In this document: positions 1 to 5,132 of the stretch, piece after piece | How the letters are laid out: each line of letters begins with the position of its first letter | How positions within the stretch are numbered: the first letter of the stretch is position 1 | From: an uncultured Clostridia bacterium | GTDB lineage: Bacteria; Bacillota; Clostridia; Christensenellales; DTU072 | NCBI GenBank assembly: GCA_944350065.1 | Contig: CALVOD010000061.1 | Location: 1 to 7,486, forward strand | Reading direction: 5' to 3' | Length of the DNA: 7,486 nt | Program-made: the position numbers and the translations under genes | Notes under the pieces: model-generated | Databases searched by the model: none | Told to the model about the DNA's origin: nothing | Seen by the model: only the letters and a program-made list of their open reading frames with translations

Positions 1-2
1 AT

Positions 3-113
3 AATGCGGAAGCATACGAATTAGGCTTGCCAACGGAGCAAAAAAATATTATACTACCCTGTGGAGCGGGAGCGATGCTGACTTTTGACCCGAAAAACAT
101 TGAAAACGAATGA
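3..113 (+). CDS. C-terminal end of an unrecognised protein (5' part outside the window)
   Basis: The frame starting at base 3 stays open from the window edge to a TGA at 111-113 and encodes 36 residues. It contains a stretch reading ILPCGAGAMLTFDP just before the end. I do not recognise the family from this tail. The stop lies four bases before the likely start of the pseudouridine synthase gene, which is typical of genes in one operon. The stretch is more A-rich than the rest of the window and contains a good promoter-like sequence (27-55), so it could also be partly non-coding. The reading depends only on an open frame and on the tight spacing to the next gene. Confidence 0.4.
   Translation, partial: NAEAYELGLPTEQKNIILPCGAGAMLTFDPKNIENE
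27..55 (+). promoter_or_regulatory. Candidate sigma-70-type promoter upstream of the pseudouridine synthase gene
   Basis: TTGCCA at 27-32 and TATACT at 50-55 each match the consensus hexamers at 5 of 6 positions and are separated by exactly 17 bases. Transcription would begin near 62, about 55 bases before the ATG at 118. It lies inside the end of the preceding open frame, so it would be an internal promoter giving the next gene its own transcript. It was found by pattern only. Confidence 0.4.
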
Positions 114-117
114 GATT

Positions 118-837
118 ATGAACAAGATCGACACCGAAGAACTCAATATAATGTACGAAGACAACCATATCCTCGTGGTGGTGAAGCCGCAGAACGTCCC
201 GAGCTGTCCGGACGATTCGGGCGACGACGATCTTTTAAGCGCGCTGAAGCGCTATCTCGTCGAGAAATACAATAAACCCGGCGACGCCTTCCTGGGGCTC
301 GTGCACAGGCTGGACAGACCCACGGGCGGGGTGATGGTTTTTGCCAAAACGTCCAAGGCGGCGGCTCGCCTCTCGGAGAGCATAAGAGCGGGGCAACTCG
401 AGAAAAAATATCTTGCGGTGACCTGCGGGGCGATGCGGGACAAGAAGGGTGTCCTTAAAAACGCCCTCTACAAAGACGAAAGCACCAATTCGGTGTACTG
501 CGTGCCGATAGCGACCGAGGGCGCTAAACTCGCGGTACTCGAATACAGAACGCTCGACGTCAAGAAAGAAATAGCGCTCGTCGAGATCAAACTCATAACG
601 GGCAGAAGCCATCAGGCGCGCGTACAGCTCGCCACGGCGGGCACGCCGATATTCGGCGACGCGAAATACGCAAAAGGCAAAAGCCCTTCTGGATATAATC
701 TCGCCTTATGGGCGGTGGAACTCCGTTTCCCGCACCCGACAAACAAAGAAACGATGGTATTCCGCGTATATCCTCCCGTCGAGGACGTCCCGTGGAAATT
801 CTTCGACGTCGCCGGCAAGCTGTCCATAATCAAATGA
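118..837 (+). CDS. RluA-family RNA pseudouridine synthase
   Basis: This enzyme isomerises specific uridines to pseudouridine in rRNA or tRNA in the cytoplasm. The 239-residue protein has the family signature HRLDRPTGG at residues 63-71, whose Asp66 is the catalytic aspartate, and the conserved LITGRSHQARVQLA motif at 159-172. It begins almost directly with the catalytic fold (YEDNHILVVVKP, 13-24) and lacks the N-terminal S4 RNA-binding domain of RluD-type members. The length fits a single-domain RluA subfamily protein. The ATG at 118 was chosen because family members start just before the YEDNHI segment. A TTG at 85 would overlap the preceding gene, and an ATG at 151 would also be possible. 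No strong Shine-Dalgarno sequence precedes 118. The target uridine cannot be deduced. It follows an unknown gene by 4 bases and ends convergently with the cysteine desulfurase gene. Confidence 0.93.
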   Translation: MNKIDTEELNIMYEDNHILVVVKPQNVPSCPDDSGDDDLLSALKRYLVEKYNKPGDAFLGLVHRLDRPTGGVMVFAKTSKAAARLSESIRAGQLEKKYLAVTCGAMRDKKGVLKNALYKDESTNSVYCVPIATEGAKLAVLEYRTLDVKKEIALVEIKLITGRSHQARVQLATAGTPIFGDAKYAKGKSPSGYNLALWAVELRFPHPTNKETMVFRVYPPVEDVPWKFFDVAGKLSIIK

Positions 838-886
838 TCGGATACTTGAAAGTTTAGTAAAAACGCGCGATCGGGAACAGAACAGA

Positions 887-927
887 CAGGAAATCGTAAA
901 AAACAAAGACCGTATCCTGCCTTTTTT
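887..927 (+). terminator. Weak candidate terminator in the convergent gap
   Basis: The 112-base gap 838-949 lies between two convergent genes and has no credible gene. CAGGA (887-891) can pair with TCCTG (915-919), followed by CC and six T. The stem is only 5 bp with a 23-base loop, so it is weak. On the other strand GACCG/CGGTC (908-912 and 943-947) precedes a T-rich run in a similarly weak way. The position fits a bidirectional terminator, but the stems are poor. Confidence 0.3.
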
Positions 928-949
928 CGCTGTGTCGCGGTGCGGTCAT

Positions 950-2074
950 CTATCCTTTGCGGGCGGCTATCGCGCTGACGGCGCGTAAGAGGGCTTCGAC
1001 GTCTTTAGCGGTATTGCATACGCCTATACTCGCTCTCACCGCTCCTCTGCGCAGGGTGCCCAGCCATTTATGAATGAGCGGCGCGCAATGCAGCCCCGCG
1101 CGCACCGCGATACCGTATTCCGCGTCGAGTATGTCAGCCGTTTCCGAGCTCGTCAGATCGCCTACGTTAAAGGAGATCACGCCGTTTGCGTTGTCGGAAT
1201 AAAGCTTGACCGACGGAATACTTTTCAGTCCCTCCGTGAGTTCCGAGGATAATTCGGTTATTTTGTTTACGATGCTTTCCTTGTGCTTGAGAGTCCAGCG
1301 TATGCCTTCCGAAAGTCCCGCTATCCCCGCTGAATTCAGCGTGCCGCTTTCGAGACCTTCCGGAGGAGCCGAAGGCTGTACGAGAGAAGCGGAGTCCGTG
1401 CCCGTCCCGCCGTAAATGAGGGGCGCGGGATCCGCGCCGCGCCGGAATACGAGAAAGCCCGTTCCCTGCGGCCCGTGCAAACCTTTGTGCCCCGCGCCCG
1501 CTATCGCCGTGACTCCCGTGTACGCGCTCGAGGTGTGACCGAGTGACTGTGCCGCGTCTACGATGAACGGTATACCTTTTGCGCTTAACAGGGCGCCCAA
1601 TTCGTCTATAGGTTGTATCGTACCCGTTACGTTGCTCATCTCCGAAAGTACGACCAGTGAGGTGTCCGCGCTTAAATGCGCTTTCAGTATGTCGGGGGAT
1701 ATGACGCCGTTGGGCGAGGATATATGCACGACGTTCGCGCCCTTGGCGCGCAGCTTTTCCAAAGGGCGCAGCACGCTGTTGTGCTCGAACACCGAAGTTA
1801 TTATTTTACCGAAATAATTTCTGCCGAATATGGCGGTATTGAGGGCTTCGGTACAGCTTTTGGTCATCACCGCGTAACCTTCGAACGTGATCGACGTTAC
1901 GCGTTCGCGGCATTCTTCGATTATCATGCCCGCTCTTACGCTCGCCTTATGTCCGCCTCTGCCGGCGTTTGCCGAGCATTTGAGTTCGCGCTCCACCGCT
2001 TTAACGACGGCGCGCGGCTTGTACCGCGACGTCGCGGAATTGTCAAGATAAATACACGCTTTAACGTAGCCCAT
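950..2074 (-). CDS. Cysteine desulfurase family protein (class V aminotransferase fold, EF2568-like)
   Basis: This PLP enzyme is expected to take sulfur (or selenium) from cysteine (or selenocysteine) as an enzyme-bound persulfide. The 374-residue protein starts with the typical YLDNSATS (9-16). His99 in the FEHNS motif, Asp173 and Gln176 in VDAAQS, and the PLP lysine Lys197 in GAGHKGLHGPQGTG are all present. So is the ESGTLNSAG segment (242-250) and the active-site Cys330 in RAGLHCAPLIHK, placed like the short-loop SufS-type cysteine. The form RAGLHCAPLIHKWLGT and the overall length match the TIGR01977 group rather than NifS/IscS. The start has no Shine-Dalgarno sequence; a TACAAT lies 5 bases upstream, suggesting a leaderless or nearly leaderless mRNA. 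It is divergent from a DUF3343 gene by 39 bp, a pairing known from sulfur/selenium gene sets. The substrate (S or Se) is inferred, not shown. Confidence 0.93.
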   Translation of the reverse strand: MGYVKACIYLDNSATSRYKPRAVVKAVERELKCSANAGRGGHKASVRAGMIIEECRERVTSITFEGYAVMTKSCTEALNTAIFGRNYFGKIITSVFEHNSVLRPLEKLRAKGANVVHISSPNGVISPDILKAHLSADTSLVVLSEMSNVTGTIQPIDELGALLSAKGIPFIVDAAQSLGHTSSAYTGVTAIAGAGHKGLHGPQGTGFLVFRRGADPAPLIYGGTGTDSASLVQPSAPPEGLESGTLNSAGIAGLSEGIRWTLKHKESIVNKITELSSELTEGLKSIPSVKLYSDNANGVISFNVGDLTSSETADILDAEYGIAVRAGLHCAPLIHKWLGTLRRGAVRASIGVCNTAKDVEALLRAVSAIAARKG

Positions 2075-2113
2075 AATAGATTGTATTGTAAATATAAGGT
2101 ACGGAGACTGCTT
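2075..2113. promoter_or_regulatory. 39-bp divergent intergenic region with start signals for both flanking genes
   Basis: On the minus strand two overlapping TACAAT hexamers (2090-2085 and 2085-2080) lie 10 and 5 bases before the ATG of the cysteine desulfurase, placing transcription starts at or within a few bases of the start codon. I see no good -35 element. On the plus strand a GGAG at 2103-2106 lies 7 bases before the ATG of the DUF3343 gene and decides that start. A plus-strand promoter must overlap the same region or lie inside the desulfurase gene; a poor TTTAAC-18-TATTGT match (2060-2089) is the best I see. Expression of the two genes is probably linked because their signals overlap. 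Confidence 0.45.
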
Positions 2114-2332
2114 ATGAATTACCTCGCTCCCTTCAGATCGAGAAGCGAAGCCTTCAGGCTGAGCCGCGCGCTTAACGAAAGACGTATCGCTTCCGCCATT
2201 GTCAATACCCCGCGTTCGCTCGGGGTCAGCTGCGGACTTACGGTGGTATTCGATTCCTCACGCCTCGAACTCGTCAAAGAACTCATTTCGCAGCTCAATC
2301 TCGGAAGTTCGCAAGGGATTTTCAGGAAATAG
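2114..2332 (+). CDS. DUF3343 small protein (putative sulfur/selenium carrier-like)
   Basis: The 72-residue product has the DUF3343 pattern: an N-terminal strand with FRSRSEAFRLSRAL (7-20), then the conserved NTPRSLGVSCGLTVVF (31-46), and a C-terminal helix ending LVKELISQLN. Cys40 in the SCG motif is the invariant cysteine that makes the family a candidate persulfide or selenide carrier; the function is not proven for the family. The full length matches the family (about 70-90 residues). The ATG at 2114 has a good GGAG Shine-Dalgarno sequence 7 bases upstream. It is divergent from the EF2568-like cysteine desulfurase, the same pairing found in gene sets around orphan SelD and selenium-dependent molybdenum hydroxylases, so this protein may accept sulfur or selenium from that enzyme. 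No selD or YedF-like gene is in the window. The nth gene follows 46 bases later. Confidence 0.82.
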   Translation: MNYLAPFRSRSEAFRLSRALNERRIASAIVNTPRSLGVSCGLTVVFDSSRLELVKELISQLNLGSSQGIFRK

Positions 2333-2342
2333 TTTCAAATCC
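2316..2342 (+). repeat. Nested inverted repeat around the DUF3343 stop codon
   Basis: GGATTT (2316-2321) pairs with AAATCC (2337-2342), and inside it GAAA (2326-2329) pairs with TTTC (2333-2336). The 3' arm is continuous, the 5' arm has a four-base bulge, and the three-base loop is exactly the stop codon TAG. The following bases are only moderately U-rich, so at best it is a weak terminator separating this gene from nth, which has its own promoter just downstream. It may be chance. Confidence 0.3.
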
Positions 2343-2366
2343 TTTCCGTTCCGCGCCGTTCTATTG

Positions 2367-2381
2367 TATAATTTATGTATG
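2367..2381 (+). promoter_or_regulatory. Perfect -10 element positioned for a leaderless nth transcript
   Basis: TATAAT at 2367-2372 is a perfect -10 hexamer, preceded by ATTG. A start seven bases after its last base falls on base 2379, the A of the nth ATG. There is no Shine-Dalgarno sequence before that ATG. The -35 region is poor (TTCCGT at 17 bases or TTTCCG at 18 bases spacing). The 11-base sequence TATTGTATAAT is identical to that before nadD. Confidence 0.6.
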
Positions 2382-3053
2382 AACTACGCGGATGTTTACA
2401 ACAAACTCAAGGAAATGCACCCGAATGCCGGTTGCGAACTCAATTATTCAACGCCCTTCGAGCTGCTCGTCGCGGTGATATTGAGCGCGCAGTGCACCGA
2501 CAAGCGCGTCAATATGGTCACCGAGACGCTTTTCAAGGTTTACGACACGCCCGAGCAATTCGCCCGTCTTACGCCCGAGGAATTGAAGCCGTACATATTT
2601 TCGACGGGATTTTACAACAATAAAGCCAAGAACATAATAGCCGCTTCGCGCGAAATAGTCGAAAAATATTCGGGCGAAGTCCCGCGCGAAATGGATAAAC
2701 TGGTGTCGCTTGCGGGAGTGGGGCGCAAAACGGCTTCGGTGGTGATGACGGTGGCGTACGACGAGCCCGCGATGCCTGTGGACACTCACGTTTTCCGCGT
2801 ATCGAGGAGAATAGGCATAGCTTCGGGCAATACCGTTGAGAAAGTGGAACGCGAATTGTGTTCGGCGTATCCCGCGGAGCAGTGGAACACGTTGCATCAT
2901 ACGCTGATATTTCACGGCAGATATATCTGCAAGGCGTTGAAACCCGCTTGCGACGGGTGCAAACTGAAAGGTATCTGCCTGTATTCTGTAGGAAAAGACA
3001 AAGAAAAAGAGGAGGCAAAGGATGTTTCTCGACGTTGCGACGATATACATTAA
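2379..3053 (+). CDS. nth: Endonuclease III (DNA glycosylase/AP lyase)
   Basis: This base-excision repair enzyme removes oxidised pyrimidines from DNA and nicks the resulting abasic site. The 224-residue protein has the helix-hairpin-helix with catalytic lysine in LAGVGRKTASVV and the catalytic aspartate in PVDTHVFRVSRRIG. The C-terminal [4Fe-4S] ligands follow the family spacing C-x6-C-x2-C-x5-C (CKALKPACDGCKLKGIC). The ATG at 2379 fits the family N-terminus (MNYADVYNKLKEMHP, then CELNYSTPFELLVAVILSAQ). The frame is open further upstream but would run through the DUF3343 gene. There is no Shine-Dalgarno sequence and a perfect -10 hexamer sits 6 bases upstream. About 22 residues follow the last cluster cysteine, longer than usual; this tail is read from DNA that also carries the obgE ribosome site and first codons (32-bp overlap). 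Confidence 0.96.
   Translation: MNYADVYNKLKEMHPNAGCELNYSTPFELLVAVILSAQCTDKRVNMVTETLFKVYDTPEQFARLTPEELKPYIFSTGFYNNKAKNIIAASREIVEKYSGEVPREMDKLVSLAGVGRKTASVVMTVAYDEPAMPVDTHVFRVSRRIGIASGNTVEKVERELCSAYPAEQWNTLHHTLIFHGRYICKALKPACDGCKLKGICLYSVGKDKEKEEAKDVSRRCDDIH
3010..3015 (+). promoter_or_regulatory. Strong Shine-Dalgarno sequence of obgE, inside nth
   Basis: AGGAGG is followed by six bases and the ATG at 3022. It fixes the obgE start and lies within the last codons of nth, so ribosomes finishing nth pass over it. This suggests translational coupling and a nth-obgE transcript. Confidence 0.85.
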
Positions 3054-4278
3054 AGCAGGTAACGGCGGCGACGGCGCGGTAAGCTGGCACCGCGAAAAAT
3101 ACGTGGCGGCGGGAGGTCCGGACGGCGGCGACGGCGGCAAAGGCGGCGACATATATTTCGAAGCCTCCGCGGCGATGAATACGCTCGCGGCGTTCAGGTA
3201 TTCGCAGCATTTCAGAGCGGAGAACGGCGCTAACGGAAGCGGCAGGAATTGTACGGGCAGAGCGGGGAAAGACGTCGTCGTCAAGGTTCCCTGCGGCACC
3301 GTGGTGAAGGACGCGGAGTCAGGCGGTATAATAGCCGACGTATATAAAGAAGGCGAGCGCGTGCTCGTGCTTCAAGGGGGGCGCGGCGGTCGCGGCAACG
3401 CGAAATTCGCTACCGCAAAAAGGCGTTCTCCCGGATTTTCGGAGACCGGCGAACGCACCGTGGAGCGCAAGATCGTGCTCGAACTCAAGACGATAGCGGA
3501 CGTAGGTCTCGTGGGCTTCCCCAACGTCGGGAAATCCACGCTTTTATCGGTAATTTCCGCCGCGCGTCCTAAAATAGCCGATTATCATTTCACCACGCTT
3601 TCGCCCAATCTCGGCACCGTCGTTTACGGCGACGAATCCTTCGTCGTGGCAGATATACCGGGGCTTATCGAGGGCGCGAGCAGAGGAGTGGGGCTCGGAC
3701 ACAGCTTTTTAAGACACGTCGAACGCGTGCGCCTCATAGTGCACCTCGTGGACATCAGCGGCATAGAGGGCAGGGATCCCGCGGAAGATTATAAGGCGAT
3801 AAGGAAGGAGCTTACCGAGTATTCGCCCGAGCTCGGCGCGCTTCCCGAAATAGTCGTCGCCAACAAGTGCGATCTTCAGCCCGACGAAAGCGCTTTCGAA
3901 GCCCTCGAAAAGGTTTGCGGGAGTAAGGTTTTACGCATATCCGCGGCAACCACGGCGGGAATAGCTGAATTTAAGCGCGCGATTGCCGAAAAGCTCGCGG
4001 AGCTTCCGCCCGCGGAGCCGTTGAGCTTCGTTCCTTTCGAATACGAAGTAAAGGACCGCGATTCCTTCGAGGTGCATAAGGAAAACGGCGTATTCTACGT
4101 CACCGGCGGCTACGTCGAGGAGCTTGCGCGCAGAGTGGTACTGAACGACGGGGATTCTTTCCGTTGGTTCCAGCGCGCGTTGCGCGAAAAGGGCGTTATA
4201 GCCGAACTCAAAGCGCAAGGCATAGAGGACGGCGACGTAGTGGATATAATGGGCGTCGAATTCGAGTACGTACCGTAA
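3022..4278 (+). CDS. obgE: GTPase ObgE/CgtA (ribosome assembly and stress GTPase)
   Basis: Obg is an essential GTPase that acts in late assembly of the 50S ribosomal subunit and responds to GTP/ppGpp. The 418-residue protein has all three family parts. Residues 1-158 form the glycine-rich Obg fold, with clusters such as GGPDGGDGGKGGD (31-43) and QGGRGGRGNAKFA (118-130). Residues 159-330 form the G domain, with G1 GFPNVGKS (165-172), switch threonines 191-192, G3 DIPG (211-214), G4 NKCD (281-284) and G5 SAAT (307-310). The C-terminal OCT domain of Gram-positive Obg proteins lies at about 345-418. The length is normal. The start has a perfect Shine-Dalgarno sequence. In many Bacillota obg sits beside nadD-yqeK-rsfS; here it is separated from them by an inverted gene and follows nth. 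It ends 8 bases before the end of that convergent gene. Confidence 0.98.
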   Translation: MFLDVATIYIKAGNGGDGAVSWHREKYVAAGGPDGGDGGKGGDIYFEASAAMNTLAAFRYSQHFRAENGANGSGRNCTGRAGKDVVVKVPCGTVVKDAESGGIIADVYKEGERVLVLQGGRGGRGNAKFATAKRRSPGFSETGERTVERKIVLELKTIADVGLVGFPNVGKSTLLSVISAARPKIADYHFTTLSPNLGTVVYGDESFVVADIPGLIEGASRGVGLGHSFLRHVERVRLIVHLVDISGIEGRDPAEDYKAIRKELTEYSPELGALPEIVVANKCDLQPDESAFEALEKVCGSKVLRISAATTAGIAEFKRAIAEKLAELPPAEPLSFVPFEYEVKDRDSFEVHKENGVFYVTGGYVEELARRVVLNDGDSFRWFQRALREKGVIAELKAQGIEDGDVVDIMGVEFEYVP

Positions 4279-4286
4279 GGTACCGC

Positions 4287-5048
4287 TCAACGCCGCTCGC
4301 GCGCGGAGCGTAAGAGACAGCCCGAAGCGAGTACGAGCGGCAATGCGGCGCATACGAAATAATAGGTTTTCAGCGGCGTGAAAAACGCCGCTACCGTAAG
4401 CATCACCGTAACGAACAGATAATATTTCAGCTTGCTCGGCGCAAACACCGTATCGAGTATCGCTCCGGGTTCGGGACGAACGTTCCGTACCCGTTTTTTT
4501 TCGCAAAGCGGATTAGGCAGGGCGTTGTGCTTTTTGAGATACCGGTAGACCGAGCGCTTGTCGGGATAGCTTATGTCCATCGGTATCAGCGCCCCGAGAT
4601 TGACCGTTTTCCTGTCCCGCGCGCGGGTGAGTATCATTATCTTTTTCACGCCGAAACCGTTTGCCGCGCGGTACGCCGCGGAGATATCTTCCTGCGCCAG
4701 ATTGAGGAACTTATACAATGCGGCGACCATACATTTTTCGCCGTCCTTTTCGAATACGAAGTAGGGCGGTTTAAGCTGCACGCGCCGCGCTTCGGGTAAG
4801 GTCTGATATAACAGCTTAGTTTGCTTTTCGGCACCCATAAGCGCGAGATAGGAGCACATTTCCTGCGGAGTTATTTCTTTCGCAAGGTCGCGGCGCACCC
4901 TCGAAGCGAGGTAAACGAGCGCCGCGGAAACGTACGCCGCGGCGGTAAGCGCGAGCGCGAAGGTTTCGCCGATATATCTCGAGCTCAAGCCGTAGACCAC
5001 TACGATGAACGCAGCCGAAAAAATTATCTTGTCTATAAATTTCGCCAT
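4287..5048 (-). CDS. Uncharacterised membrane protein with a central soluble domain
   Basis: I do not recognise the family. The 253-residue product has two hydrophobic helices at about 8-25 and 29-48, a soluble region at about 50-206, and two further helices at about 208-225 and 229-246, with a basic C-terminus. The soluble part has the order: strand-like PYFVFEKDG (95-103), VAALYKF (108-114), a helix, then GVKKIMILTRARD (133-145). That order loosely recalls Mrr-type PD-(D/E)XK nuclease domains, but the expected (D/E)xK residues are not convincing, so this is only a hint and any catalytic activity is doubtful. The ATG at 5048 puts the first helix near the N-terminus; an in-frame ATG at 5081 would add 11 basic/polar residues. 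Neither has a strong Shine-Dalgarno sequence. Base and codon use (including ATA) resembles the neighbours, so recent transfer is not indicated. It lies inverted between obgE and nadD. Confidence 0.75.
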   Translation of the reverse strand: MAKFIDKIIFSAAFIVVVYGLSSRYIGETFALALTAAAYVSAALVYLASRVRRDLAKEITPQEMCSYLALMGAEKQTKLLYQTLPEARRVQLKPPYFVFEKDGEKCMVAALYKFLNLAQEDISAAYRAANGFGVKKIMILTRARDRKTVNLGALIPMDISYPDKRSVYRYLKKHNALPNPLCEKKRVRNVRPEPGAILDTVFAPSKLKYYLFVTVMLTVAAFFTPLKTYYFVCAALPLVLASGCLLRSARERR

Positions 5049-5093
5049 AAGCAAAATATTTCCACGCGAGCGGGCTTTCATTCGTCGAATCCG

Positions 5094-5132
5094 TTGAATA
5101 TCGCGCGCGGATATTGTATAATCGTAAATATG
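5094..5132 (+). promoter_or_regulatory. Sigma-70-type promoter for a leaderless nadD-yqeK mRNA
   Basis: TTGAAT (5094-5099) and a perfect TATAAT (5117-5122) are separated by exactly 17 bases. The expected start is at 5129-5130, and the ATG begins at 5130. There is no Shine-Dalgarno sequence, and none would fit. The 81-bp gap 5049-5129 must also hold the promoter of the divergent membrane-protein gene, which I cannot place. Confidence 0.72.
5097..5115. repeat. Inverted repeat inside the nadD promoter spacer (possible operator)
   Basis: AATATC (5097-5102) and GATATT (5110-5115) are perfect inverted 6-base arms around a 7-base GCGCGCG centre. The repeat overlaps the end of the -35 hexamer and nearly fills the spacer, a place where a dimeric repressor would block RNA polymerase. 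A shorter palindrome, ATTCG-T-CGAAT, lies at 5080-5090 just before it. I do not recognise either as a known regulator's site. Confidence 0.3.

Noticed and set aside
2199..2378. In-frame extension of nth upstream of 2379
   Set aside because: It overlaps the DUF3343 gene in another frame and adds 60 residues foreign to endonuclease III.
3061..3150. GGC-rich short repeats near the start of obgE
   Set aside because: They encode the glycine-rich Obg fold and are not a DNA-level repeat.
2448..3299. Long minus-strand open frames opposite nth and obgE
   Set aside because: They are antisense to two well-identified genes, are rich in Arg, Pro and aromatic residues, and match no family.
4821..5129. 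In-frame extension of nadD-yqeK upstream of 5130
   Set aside because: It runs across the promoter and the opposite-strand membrane-protein gene, has no family similarity, and NadD proteins start at MKTAVLGGTFDP.
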